The translations under genes and the position numbers were made by a program. From Leptodontidium sp. MPI-SDFR-AT-0119 (lineage: Eukaryota > Ascomycota > Leotiomycetes > Helotiales > Leptodontidiaceae), in assembly GCA_020726505.1 (NCBI GenBank), contig JAHLEZ010000027.1, positions 620,001 through 684,000 on the forward strand: a stretch of DNA of 64,000 bases, given 5' to 3'. Positions 12,431-23,681 of this stretch are shown here, one piece after another (position 1 is the stretch's first letter; every line of letters begins with the position of its first letter). Under the pieces are notes generated by a model. It did not search any database. It saw only the letters and a program-made list of their open reading frames with translations, and was not told the origin of the DNA.

Positions 12431-13276
12431 GAGCCTAAATTATTTTGCCGATGAATTACCCGGCATCGCTCTACCCAAAGAAACCACAACCCAAACCAAA
12501 AATAAATCTTGGAGTGTAGAATAAAACTGCAAAACTCAATTGGAAGCCCACACTCGGATGCCTATGAGGTTCCAATCTACAAACCTAATTGAAAGGTTTT
12601 GACGATTCGATCCGCCGTTTGGTTGTTGTTAGTTGGTGTTCGTATCCGCCGGAACCCGGTTTGACCTGAACCACGTCGACGTGATCGCCCCCGGCTATGG
12701 TGAGGAGTTGCTTATTTGGTTATATGGCTGGCATAAAAGTCGGTCCCGCTTTAGTGCTGGTTTGCCCCTCTTCTACCGGGAGAAAAGGTTTCTACTTCGG
12801 TAAAGTACGTGTCGCATATTTGACGGGATCTTTAGATATTTTATTTATTTCACTCAAATGCCATTTTCGACATAGAACATATTTGTTTCGCAAGCTGCTG
12901 ACTGACCGCACTTTCGCCAAGATAATAAAATAATAAACAGGAGATAGGGGAATAAGATAAGCGAGCGACTCTTCCTAGTCACAGAGACAAACGTAAATAA
13001 AAGCCGTTTCTGAGCCACATGAAGGATGAAGAACAATTAATATAATTAGCTTGATGAACATTTGTGTATTGCAATACGTCGGCGTAATATTATGTCTAAA
13101 ATTAAATACAATTGAAGCTGCCCTCTTGACAAGACAAAGTTTTTGCATCCAGGATGTATGTTTCAGCACTCCGGTAAAGCGGTGCTGGGAGATGAATGTG
13201 AGAGTCTAACGGGAGTCGTAGGAATCTAGACACCGAGTGACTGAATAACAGCAGCAACTCCTGTGAGGGAACATGG
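12431..13276. other. Intergenic, nothing recognised
   Basis: Mixed composition, with several short open frames on both strands but no conserved motif or splice pattern I can support. It is the 3' flank of the metalloprotease gene on the minus strand. Confidence 0.5.
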
Positions 13277-14286
13277 TCAGCGACGGAACGTAAGACGTCG
13301 AGGTTCGGAAGCCAGAGAGAGAAAGAGACTTGCCTGGCATAATGCTGAAATCTCCATAGAATGCTAGATAGTATACTTATGTCAATATGTCCTTGACGGA
13401 GAAAATATTTGTGGATCGAAGGCTTACCATATGAATCCGCGTTCTGTAGAGCAAAATCATTGAATGCAGCTTTGACCCAGCTCCAACCATACCCTTTATC
13501 GACGATTTTTTCGTCAGAAGCATGAGCGAGCTATAGTTATAATCAGAACGGATTCTTCAGCAGAAAGGACCGAGAACCTACTTCATGAAACAGCGTATGC
13601 GCCGGGACATATTTCAGTGAGTCCGGTCCATTCTGTTGTACATATTGAGCCCAATCAGTTTGCCTCCCATCCTTCGTCAGCGACGTAAACGACCACCTGT
13701 TAATCTCATCCAGGAACTTCTGACACAGTACCACCGTCGCTCGTCCCGGATTCTCCGTTGGATCATCTACTCTTCCCCTTCCCGTGGCAGCAGAGTGGTG
13801 CACTGTGTTCGTGCCTTGACTTGCACCAACACAAATACCGTTCTTGTGCGTAACCATCTTGTTTATTGGATCGTATACAAGATCAGAGAAGATGTCGTCG
13901 GGATGGCTGTTTAAGGGGTGCTGTTGCCAACGATTGTCGTTGTCGCAGTAGATCCTCACGTCGGAAGCTGCGCGGTCACTGATAATTTCTAGAGAAGCTA
14001 CGTACGCGTTTACTCCGTCTACGCGAGATCGAGTGAAGGGATTGCTTCTTGGGGCGCTGAAGATCCGTTGGAAGAGATAAGGCATGTCTCCCGTGTCGGC
14101 GTCACTGGCAGTTCGCTGGAGGGCTTGTTGGCCCATTAGCTGTACATCCTGAAGCGAGCGGACGAGTTTCCCGCCGATGCTTGGGTTGGATGTGCAGCTG
14201 GTGTCTATGTAAATGCTGATACTAAGGGCTGGGATGAAGTAGAGAGCAGTGAAGAGGGAGATGATGAATGGATTGAGGCTGGCCAT
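13277..14286 (-). CDS. Secreted HEXXH metalloprotease (aspzincin/deuterolysin-like)
   Basis: Starts at the ATG at 14286 with a secretory signal (MASLNPFIISLFTALYFIPALS). I propose three exons: 14286-13582, 13530-13428 and 13344-13277, about 291 residues, with phases that close exactly. The first intron (13531-13581, GTAGGT...TATAG) is decisive. Without it the protein stops after HTLFHEVGS..., while splicing joins HTLFHE to LAH and creates the zinc motif HELAH, followed by GYGW and NADSY, the conserved end of aspzincin-type (M35-related) proteases. The second intron (13345-13427) has two possible acceptors, so the last about 22 residues are uncertain. It should act outside the cell as a zinc endopeptidase; the substrate is unknown. 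Confidence 0.8.
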
Positions 14287-15239
14287 GTTGTCGCTCTGTG
14301 CTTCTCAGAGATACGGATGGGATAAGAAGTGAAGGACGGAGGTTGAGGTGTGAAAATTATTGATGGAACACTTTGAGGGATAGAATCGATAGAAGAGCAA
14401 AGACAAAGCCAGACTCCGTTTGTGGAGCTTTACTTAGATGTAACCATATCCAGGTGAGTAAATAGGCATAAGTAACATCTTCTGGTCAAATCCACACCCA
14501 TTTGTTCCCCCCAGGCAAGCTTCAATGCAGTCATTGGACAAAAAGTTTAGAGAGGCGAAGCACCTTTCGACTGGACATGCAACTTTGGTAACGCTCACCA
14601 ATAAACAAGAAGAATGCTAAACACATGTTCCGCTGACCCTCATTTCTCGCGAACACCCGCTGTCGTGGCATAGCCTGCTTCGCCTCCGCTACACCGCTCA
14701 CTAAGCATCTTGACATGCAGCCTCGCCATAAACATCCAATTACCAGATGTTTTCTATTCTGGGAACTCATTTTCACCGAAACGAGTCAAAAGAAAGGCCA
14801 TTTCATGTGATAGGGAGCGTTGAGTGTCGGCACTGTCGGGCGATGTCTGTGGGGGCCGCAATTGCTCTGGACGCCACAGGAATTACCCCTCACTTGAATG
14901 CAACCTGCGCTTTGCAATCGCAGAAAGAACGAATCGAAGCATCGAAGATCTGAGGCTCGGTCAGGTTTGTATTCTGTTGAGCTGGCGCAGTCGTTCTCTT
15001 TTCCTCTCGAGACGGCCTGGAAGTAGTCGGTATGTCCTGCTACGCCTGCATCTCGAAATAGTTCCATTTGTATATACTTTACCAACCTTATGCATTGGGA
15101 TGTTTTTTGAATGCCTCAAGCACTTGGTATCATCGAACAATCTCTCCACTCTATATCTTTACTGTTGGAAGAAAGTCCGATCCGTGATAGCTATCGAGGC
15201 AGTATCAACAGAAGTCATTGAACCTTGAAGCATTCCAGA
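14287..15239. other. Divergent intergenic region
   Basis: Separates the divergently transcribed metalloprotease and cysteine-rich genes, so it must hold both promoters. Overlapping open frames on both strands around 14.75-15.2 kb are unsupported by homology or signal sequences, and I see no defined regulatory motif. Confidence 0.5.
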
Positions 15240-16302
15240 ATGTCGATTTATCATATTATATCTTTGCTATCCTTGTCGGCCGCAACAAGTGCCAGTCCTC
15301 ACCTCCTCGAACCTCGACAATCATCACTAATCTGCCCTCAAGATAACGGTCAAGATCCTCGTGAGCTTACACTTACACACCTGTAGAGCAGAAACTAACT
15401 TTCCCCAGCATTATGTTCCTCTTCCTTCTGCAGCTGGTCTCCGATTGCCGGTTCATGCATGACACGGCTTGCAAACCAGAAACTCAGCTTTTGGGAATGC
15501 GGTTGCTGCACCGCAGACAAAACATCCTGCGATGCCTGTGGCGGTGATGCGGGGAACTCCACATGTGTAGGAGGTGGCGACAGTGGACTCCTGTTCAAAG
15601 GCTGCGAATGCTACAATGGCGATGGAGGACTTCCACCAATCTTCCCATTCCCAGTCGTTCCTGTAGGATGGCCGCCTCCACCTGTGGGTGTACCAAGACC
15701 GTCTAAAGAGTGCTTAGAGGTAGACATGCCGAAGTGTTCGGATTGTGAGGGAATCAATGGATGGTGCTTTGCTGGTATTGATGTAAACAAATGCCCCGCT
15801 TGGTCTTTATCGAGTGCTAATGAGAATTTCAGGCGGGTTGCCTCTGCAAAGAAGATTGCGCAACTGGCGATGAAGCCCCCAAATGCGAAGATGATACGTA
15901 CTGCGCAGGCAAAAACGGGAAATGCACGATTGTAAGATCTTGGTCCGTATGAAACAGATTTTCTTGCTGATGTACTGCTTTTCAGGGACCTCAAAAAGAT
16001 TGCGAGTGCCAGTCCAACGTGGAATGTCCAAAAGCCAGCGATGCTCTGGTATGCGAGAAATGTGGAGGCACAGACGATATTGGCAACTGCAAAGGGGTAA
16101 GACTCTGTCTTGATTAAAAGAATCCACTTCAAAATTGACCTTTTGACAGGTGAGCTCGGAGAACAACAAGTGGAAAGGCTGCGAATGTATCGACCTCTCC
16201 AATGAGCCACCTCCAAACTATGGCTTCGGCACTATTGCAGATCTCATCGCCGGGCAAGCTCTTCTAGACGCAGCTCCCACAGTGAGAAACACCACCGATG
16301 TT

Positions 16303-19300
16303 CAGAGTGCTCGATAAGCCAATCAGCCAGCCATCAGCTGAACAGATTTTCTCAACTGATTGACTTACACACAAATCAATAGCTGATCGACTTAACTGAC
16401 TAACTTATAAGCTGCGAGTAAGCTGCAGGGGTTAAAAATGAAGCTGTAAAAAATCATATTCTTAACTAAACTACATTATGGCATGATAACAACTCAACCG
16501 CACCTCTATGCTGCCAATTCTTCAAGCATTCCCTATGCCAAAGCATCTCTGCTGACAACTGCGAAACCTCTGGAGTTGTTTGCTTAGAGCAAGAGGAAAA
16601 GACGCGCTTACACTTAGAGCTCATGGCCGGTATAGCAAGAAAGTCAAACGCCATCGCAGATAACTGTGGCCACAGAACATGTCTAGACTTCCAGTACTCA
16701 AATGGCGGTATAGAGTAGGTTGGTTCTTCTAGGTACTATATTAATTGATCTTTCCGACTTGAAGTGCGAGTGAGAGTATTCCTTCTTGTTGTAGGTGCTA
16801 AACTATTCAGTATAACCTCCAAATAATCAACCTGTTACTCTAGCTCAGGAGAGACTGTTTCTTGTTGTATAGTAGGCTCGGATTTGTACTCCTTCTCCCA
16901 TAACGTCTTCAGAGCCTTCTTGCTGTTGACTACGTACGACTTCTCTGGCCCCGTCCATCTCTCTTCAAAGTAAGCCTATTTCTAACGCGGGTGGAGCACT
17001 ACAGTAGCTTGCCACGCAACAGATAGGTCGGTCTTGACGTAGTAATCTTGTGCCTTTTGCTATGCCAGAGTAATCGACTGTTGGATGCGCGTATTCCCAC
17101 TAAAGTCGCCGTTCGCCGCCTGTCGTTGGAGGCCTTCGAAGTGCTGTAATATGCCCTCAAAAGCAGGTAGGACCTCCTATAAAGCACCATGCGATGGCTT
17201 ACTTGCGCCTTCGGTCAGTTTTGTATTACCTTCAAGCGCTTTAGTGATGCGAAACAAAGGCTCCAGTTACTGAGAGATAAGCTCCAAAGTAGACTATTCC
17301 TCGTCCCTTAAGTAGTCCTCCTCACTAATCTCCACGTCTTCTAGGTCTTTCGACACTCTCAGCTTTAATACGTATCGATCGAGAGCTTCGCGGAGGAGGA
17401 GTGCTCGAGTAACTATAGTGTACGAGGCATTCCAGCGTATTCCTCCGTCCAAGACTAGCTTCAGACTACGGCCTATAGCTCTGCCTTCGTTCTGTTCTTT
17501 TTGTAACTTAATAAAGAGCTCAAAACGTTTGCTAGAGGCTATAACATGTGCGACTAAGTTGTGTAGCTTTCTAAGCTCTCCGCGTTGTCTCTAAAGCTGG
17601 CGTCGCGCGAGTGGCCCTGCGGCCTTGTAGTCCTTTTCAAAGCTTGCGCTGTCTTAACTAAACAAGTACGCTTCCGCGATTAAGTTGAGGATATGTCCGA
17701 CACAACGTAATCGTCTCTGTTTAGGGTCGAATTTGAACACTTTTGCAAGCTTTACGAGAGTTGTGTCGTTATTCGTTGCGTTATCAAGAACAAACCAGCC
17801 GAGGTTCTCTATAGTAATGCCGAATCGTCGTAAAAGAGGAAGGATAATAAAACATTACTCTATCCAAAGTCAGAATTGATGCCTAGTACTTAATTTATAC
17901 GTACTAATGCCTGTTTTGCTATGTCCTAGAAGCTCTGGAAGTCCTGCAAGTCGAGTAACAAGTTGTCCTTTGCCATTAATAAAGTGAAGGACCACAGCTA
18001 CTACACTGATTTTCTCTCTCTTCGACCCCTAACTATCAAAAGTTATTAATATTTTAGACTGAGCACTAAGAACCTCTGCAATTAGCTGTGGCTCGAAATA
18101 CGCAAATATCTAGTCAATCTAAATAGCAATAGTTGAGTCAGCAGTAAGTAATGTATTAATCGTAGTATCGTTAGCTATCTAGAACAGCGTTTTAAGGTGC
18201 TTTGAGGCGGCTTTTCGTGCTTTCACATTATCTAGGATAACCTATTTTAAGAAGGCGTTCTTGAACTCTTTTTGTCAGAAGGGGATTACACGGTTTGGAT
18301 CACTATCTATAAACCCCGAAGCTTGCGCTAGTTGTCTTATAGTCCCTATTCGCTATATATCACCTCCCTCATTCAAGTAGTAGACATGTAACAAGTGCTT
18401 CTCCGCGTTCTTTAGACTATTGGCGTTAAAGATATACTCTTTATGCCGAGAAAATCGTTGATCGTGATGACCTAGTATCGTCAGTGTGGGCTCGTAACTT
18501 ACTATCTTCTATTCCGCTACGTACAGCCTTTACAGGCCTAATATTAGTGCTTCTTAGGGTGAGCGAGATCAATTAACGTGTATCTTAACTCCTATACCTA
18601 AGACCTCCTCGGCTTTTTATTCGCAGGGGCGATCGACTTTCCACGAGGTAATTTCCGTAAATCTATCGCTCGATCATCAAACAACGGCTGACTATAAACG
18701 TAAGGAGAGTAATCTGAGGGTAGATCTTCGCGCTCAGGCTCGTGAGGACTATACCACTCGTTATATATTCGTGGAGGCCGCTGGCAGAGATCACGAAGGG
18801 TTGTGAGGCTTACTTCGGCCGTGGATGCCGGAACACTAGGAGTAGCTATTATACGGCCGAATATATTAGCTGTAAAGGTAACAGATGGTGCTCCGGAAGC
18901 CTCAGAAGCAGCTTCATTAACGGTAATAAGTGAAGTATGGCGAGACATGATTTTGAGGATGATTTTGATAGTAATTACGACTTAGTGTGTGCTTACGATG
19001 CTAGCTGAAGGCTCTTCAGATATCCTGCCCGGCCTCACCGCCTAATTTTGGCCTATCAGAGGCCGTTATTTCGTCTTGGGATCGCCAAATCGGCAAACAA
19101 GACATTAATTTATTATCCCCCCCCCCCCCCCCCTCTACTAAACTGACTCCAAAATCGACTCTAAAAATACCCCCAGCTTATAAGTTAATGATCAACTGAG
19201 AATATAGACGCTGATTGGCTTAGAAATAAGTCTGAGCTGACTGACTGACGTCAAACAGCCAGCAGATTGGCTAGCTTATAAGCCGGCTGGCTTATCGAGC

Positions 19301-19306
19301 ACTCTG
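16303..19306 (-). mobile_element. hAT DNA transposon inserted in the secreted-protein gene
   Basis: 3,004 bp with short inverted ends (CAGAGTGCTCGATAAGCCA at the left, its complement at the right) and an exact 8-bp target duplication CCGATGTT (16295-16302 and 19307-19314). Removing the element and one duplicate restores the host reading frame. The interior carries a degraded hAT transposase on the minus strand and a run of 17 C at 19117-19133. An 8-bp duplication plus a hAT C-terminal dimerisation domain is diagnostic. Confidence 0.95.
16466..18948 (-). pseudogene. hAT transposase, degraded
   Basis: Minus-strand frame from ATG 18948. It has an N-terminal region of about 116 residues, then a BED-type zinc-finger-like segment (A-CKGCT) near 18.5 kb. 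Central hAT landmarks follow: GGIRWNASY at about 17.43 kb, and YYVKTDLSVAWQATVVLHP at about 17.0 kb. The C-terminal hAT dimerisation domain is intact (FDFLAIPAMSSKCKRVFSS...ECLKNWQHRGAVEL, ending at 16466). TAG and TAA stops are scattered at Gln/Trp positions, so no active enzyme is made. The length of about 830 codons is normal for fungal hATs. Confidence 0.85.
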
Positions 19307-20202
19307 CCGATGTTGGCTGCGGTACAAACAGTCTAGACAACTTCCCGATGGCCTTGCAAGCGACAGATGGTGTAATCGATCCCAATGGGCTTCTGTTTCG
19401 ACTGCGTCAAGCAAGTTGTACCAACGAGTGCTCTGTACCGCAAGGTATACAGGAGTCTGCCGTAAAAATATACAGTAATGGAAACGAATGCGAGATATCC
19501 GTGGCCATCGCAAACAATATCGAAGCTTGGTTCTACAGAGCAACTCCATCGACAGGACATCAGTGGCAAGAGTGCTGGGATGCTACAGAGGAAGTGATCA
19601 ACAATTGTATCAAGGAAGGCCCGAACAAAGGCTGGTGGAATGGCGTGGACGAGTACCAGTACTACGAAATCGGATTCCGAGCACTCAACGACCCTACAGC
19701 AAAACACGCTCCTTTCGACTCTCCCAACACAGTTGTATCTTACGCTCTACCGCCCACTCCAGCCTGCAGCGGCACACAACCAGATCAACTCCTTAACGTG
19801 AAGTGTAAGACTAACGATGGCCTACAAAGTGTCCGTCAAATCTTGTACGCAATTCGTCAAGAGCTCTGCACCAATGGTTGTGGTGGACTTCTCGTAGACT
19901 CTTCTGATTCTAGTGCCGTGTTCTCAAACGGTGCCTGCGAGATAGCTATTGGCATTCCGAACTGGGAGGTTTTTGGATACAGAGCTACGTATGCTGAGGG
20001 TAATACTCAGCAAGACTGCTGGGATGGGCTCGAGGAGATTATTAATGAATGTGTTACTGGCGGGGAAGTTGGGTTGGAAGGATGGGTTAACGCTGCGAGG
20101 AGAGAGGTCTTCAAGGCTGGCGTAAGGAGGAAGGATGACCCTACAGCGCTGCATAATAAGTATGGCTTTGGAGAGCCGGGATCGATTAGTTGTATTCTGT
20201 AA

Positions 20203-20656
20203 ACGAGGTTCAGACTTGCATTCAAAGCATACATCGTAAAGTTGCTGAATTGACTTTTGGAAACGCTCCGGGCGGCGGGTTATCAAAAATGTAAGCGGAG
20301 CTTTTTCTCATTCTGGTTTGCTTCATACTAGAGAAAAGTTACCAGTGGAAGTGTTGCTGAAGGACAGCACTCACCATTTCCCATTTTACTGCCTATGTCT
20401 ACTATGCAGAGGACACGATGTTAGAGGGCGACCAATTGCTGGTGGTGACGACGTGAACAATAGAAGCTGACATATCCGTAATGACCGTGAATTGTCTGGG
20501 TGAATCATAGCAACATTAGAACATAGCAACTTTGGGTATCTTGTGAACTCCACCAAGGCATCCTCCATCAAAACAGGCGACCCAGCTCAAGTGTAAACTC
20601 CACCAAAGCCACCCACCACTTACAACAGCCTACCCTGCTCATGAATGTCGTTCTCA
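20203..20656. other. Short convergent intergenic region
   Basis: Lies between the 3' ends of the split secreted-protein gene and the SLATT gene; nothing else recognised. Confidence 0.5.
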
Positions 20657-21386
20657 TCAGTCAATCACATATTTACCCTTTCCCTTCGCATCCACGTTAC
20701 TAGCCGCACCACTTCCATTCCTGGCCAATAACCTCCCCACGGCAGCCTTGCTACTACCCTCTCTATCATCCGTCCCATCCCCAACCTGATGGGCATACGT
20801 ACTTGGCCTATCCCTCGCAGATTTGAATTTCTCAAAGATCTGTTCCACTAGCTTCTCTACATCGTCCTCGCCCATGTCCCCCGCCAACTCCACCCCCTAC
20901 ATTCGTCTCGTTAATAAAATCCTTAACCTTCTGCATCTGGTATTCGTCCTTCCTCAATCGATCAGGCAGGCCTTTTCCTTTCAATAATGCGAGTATACCG
21001 GCAGTCGAAGTGTTTACTACGCCGAGAACGGTGATTGCGCGGGGATGCAGCCCGGACATTGGGCCTAGGGCGACGAGCGTCGCACCGATTAGGATTTGTG
21101 CGAGAAGTGCGAGGTAGTACAGCGCTTTAATGGCATAATATTGGATCGCGAGCCTTCTCTGCGTGCGAATGACTTCTTTGTAAAGACCGTGTGGTTTGGG
21201 CTTGCCGCCGGCTTCGAGGTCTGATATGCTGTTGATTCCAACTGCGGTTCGGAATTTTATAAGGGACGATGAAGGCTGTGGATTTGTGGGATTCGAGGGA
21301 TTAAGGAGGGGGGATTGTTCCGTTGACATTTTGGGTTTTGAAGTTGATGGGCGTGGATCTGGATGTGAGGTTGACGATGTTGACAT
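20657..21386 (-). CDS. SLATT-domain two-TM membrane protein, with a one-base frameshift
   Basis: From ATG 21386 the protein has a Ser/Pro-rich cytoplasmic N-terminus, then a SLATT-like core. This comprises an amphipathic YKEVIRTQRRLAIQYYAIKA helix, a first membrane helix (LYYLALLAQILIGATLVALG), a second (ITVLGVVNTSTAGILALLKG) and a conserved tail GLPDRLRKDEYQMQKVKDFI. Near 20893-20897 a run of five C (plus strand) shifts the frame. With four, the protein would continue in the frame VELAGDMGEDDVEKLVEQIF to the stop at 20657, an acidic C-terminal helix; as written it ends after a short Gly/Arg tail at 20832. SLATT proteins are thought to be membrane effectors in nucleotide-signalling or cell-death pathways in bacteria; the fungal role is unknown. 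The frameshift could be a real mutation, a sequencing error or a tiny unrecognised intron. Confidence 0.7.
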
Positions 21387-21479
21387 TGAACTGTTGCTGA
21401 TGTTTATTGTTGCTCTTCAGCCTCGCCGAAGCAGGCTGCGGGTCCGATAATCTCCCCAAGGATGTTTCGCACGGGGTTA

Positions 21480-23679
21480 ACCGATATCCCGCTTAAAATC
21501 CCGCCCCCGCTAAAAATCCCACAAAAAAATTCCCAAATTGCGGGCCTACCGATGAACTAAATCATGACTCGAGCAGACAAATCAGCGCGAATCACTGCAG
21601 CAGTTGCTGCAATTCAAAGGGGAGACTTCACTGATTATTCCGCAGCAGCGGGAAAATTTGGAGTGGACCGCACATCGATTTCCAAGCGAATTCGCGGGCT
21701 CACTCACTCTCGCAAGGATGCTAACGCCTTTTGGAAACAAGCGCTTAGTAACGCGTAAGAGAAGGTTCTAATTGAGAGAATCAACTACCTTACGAACCGT
21801 GGGATACCCCCAAGTAGTTCTATTGTTAAGAGCTTGGCCGAAGAGATTAGGGGAGGGCCTATAGGGAAGAACTAGACAGGGCAATTCGTTAAACGCTATA
21901 AGATGGTGCTCAAGAGTGCGTATTTACGGAATATTGACAACCTACGCTTTTCCGCTGAATATATTCCGATGTTTATATTATTCTTTCAACTAGTACTGTG
22001 CTTTTTACATTAGTTTTATCGTTTTTTATTAGAAAACAAGCTAACTAGGATGTTTTTTAATATAGGTACTTAAGGCCATCACTGACTACCGAATCAAACC
22101 GGAAAACATATGGAATTTTAATGAGAAGAGGTTCTTAATGGGGTTCTGTAAGGCCATCAAGAGAATCATGACTTTAGAGGCATACAAATTAGGGAGAGTA
22201 ACGAAAGCAAAGCAAGACGGAAATCGGGAGTTTGTTACTCTACTCGCATGCGTCTCTGCAGTTGGAAAGACTATTCCTCCTATTATAATCTACCGAGGTG
22301 ATTTAAAAGACTTGCAAGACACGTGGGTGCAAGATGTAAAGGAAACCGACGAGTGTTACTTCTCTATTTCTCAAAATGGATGGAGTTCTTGTGCCATGGG
22401 CCTCAAATGGCTCTAGGAAGTCTTTGAAAAACACACTAAACCGTCCTCGCCACGAGAGCATCGTCTTTTACTACTAGATGGGCACTCTAGTCATGTCAAT
22501 CTGGCGTTTATTTGTTGGGCCGATATACATAGAATCATTATTCTCGTCTTGCCGCCACATACAACTCATCGCCTTCAACCTCTTAATGTTGGCCTATTTC
22601 AGCCATTATCTATTGCATACTCTTCACAACTTAATGACTTGATACACAAAAGTCTTGGTATAGTTACTATGTCCAAAAGATTCTTCTATGATATGTTTAA
22701 GAAGGCATAGGCGGTATCCTTTACTCCGGAAAACATTATCAACGCCTTTGCAAAACCAGGGATCTGGCCTATTAACAGTGAACCTGTCTTAGCTCGGATC
22801 CGAAGGCCTGCCCCTAAGCCAAAAACACCCTCTAGCAAGGTCAAAACACCTCTCACAACCAAAAGGATTCGTCAATTTACTATCCAGTTTCAGAGAAGTC
22901 CATCTAAACTGCGTGCTAAGAAGGGGTCTAAAGCACTTCTCACTCTTGCTGCCGAGAACTCTATTCTAAAGCATGAGAACTCAGGTTTACGGGAATCTAT
23001 TATTAAAGAGAACTAGAAACGCAAGAGAGGGAAGAGATTGAATTTAACAGGAGAAGAGAGTAGTAGTTGTGAGTTATGGCATACTCCTACAGTTGCAAAG
23101 GCAGTAGCATTTAACGAGGAGAAAGATAGGCTAGAACAGCTAGAAACGGATGCAAAAGAGGCCCGCAAGATACAACGAGCTACGAATGCCCTCAAAAAGA
23201 AACAAGAACAAGAAGAGAAGGAACAGAGGGCAGCGGCTAAGCAGTTAGCAAAGGATTTAGTTACTACTAACCTAACATCAGCAAAAACATCAAAATCACG
23301 CTTTGCGACGACCGAATCTAATGCGCCTGAAGCTAATAAAGTAGCACTCCTTAAGTCTAAGGCTAAAGAATTAGTAGCTAGACCTTCTTTGATTGTTAAG
23401 TTACCTTTAGGGGCTCTTTACCGGACTCCAATTGCGATGGGAGAGGATAAGTGGTTATCACGTGAAACTCGAGGAGGACGGAAGATTAAGCTACCTATGC
23501 GTTACCTTTAGACTAAAATAATTGATTCAATAAATCAAGGACATTATTCTGAGTCTCCTATATCAAAAATTATATTGATATCTTAAGGAATGATATAATT
23601 ATAATTTCTAGAAGTCAGGTAGGGAATGTCGGTGGGACGGGATTTGTAACAGGGGCGGGATTTTAAGCGGGAAATCGGT
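21480..23679 (+). mobile_element. pogo/Fot1-type DNA transposon
   Basis: 2,200 bp, flanked by TA (21478-21479 and 23680-23681). The inverted ends begin ACCGATATCCCGCTTAAAAT at the left and ACCGATTTCCCGCTTAAAAT (complement) at the right. The interior encodes a pogo-type transposase on the same strand. It sits 94 bp upstream of the SLATT start codon, on the promoter side. Confidence 0.88.
21564..23511 (+). pseudogene. pogo/Fot1-type transposase, lightly degraded
   Basis: Starts at ATG 21564 with a Psq-type helix-turn-helix (DYSAAAGKFGVDRTSISKRI). An intron at 21993-22065 (GTACTG...CTAACT...ATATAG) restores the frame to the catalytic core. The DE-G motif reads NFNEKRFLMGF, so the first catalytic Asp is Asn. 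The core continues with LLLLDGHSSHVN, LPPHTTHRLQPLNVGLF, and a coiled-coil C-terminus (EQLETDAKEARKIQRATNAL) to the stop at 23511. Only about five in-frame stops occur (for example at 21756, 21874, 22414 and 22708), fewer than in the other relics, so this copy is younger or less exposed to RIP. Inactive because of the stops and lost Asp. Confidence 0.85.
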
Positions 23680-23681
23680 TA

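Larger units (their letters stand above)
15240..20202 (+). pseudogene. Secreted cysteine-rich two-module protein gene, split by a hAT element
   Basis: ATG at 15240 begins a signal peptide (MSIYHIISLLSLSAATSA). Proposed exons are 15240-15360, 15409-15782, 15833-15931, 15986-16096 and 16150-16302, continued after the transposon at 19315-20202. All introns have GT...AG with CTAAC/CTGATG-like branch sites, and the total of 1,746 coding bases is an exact multiple of three (581 residues). The N-terminal half has Cys-rich modules (CGCCTADKTSCDACGG, WKGCEC). The C-terminal half holds two tandem copies of a domain of about 130 residues, each with a Cys pair, an ..F.YRAT.. strand and a C-W-D-..-E-.-I-N-.-C motif. 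I do not recognise the family. Apart from the insertion no lesion is visible. As it stands, translation of the first half would stop at 16315, inside the element. Confidence 0.78.

Noticed and set aside
14786..15228. Overlapping open frames on both strands
   Set aside because: No homology, signal sequence or splice support; region is the shared promoter.
15611..16216. Open frame of 201 codons on the minus strand
   Set aside because: Antisense of the secreted-protein exons, whose signal peptide, splice sites and Cys pattern fit the plus strand.
20880..20930. Tiny intron explaining the SLATT frame change
   Set aside because: A GT...AG pair exists but would be about 42 nt without a branch site and would remove the conserved VELAGDMGEDD stretch; a one-base indel is simpler.
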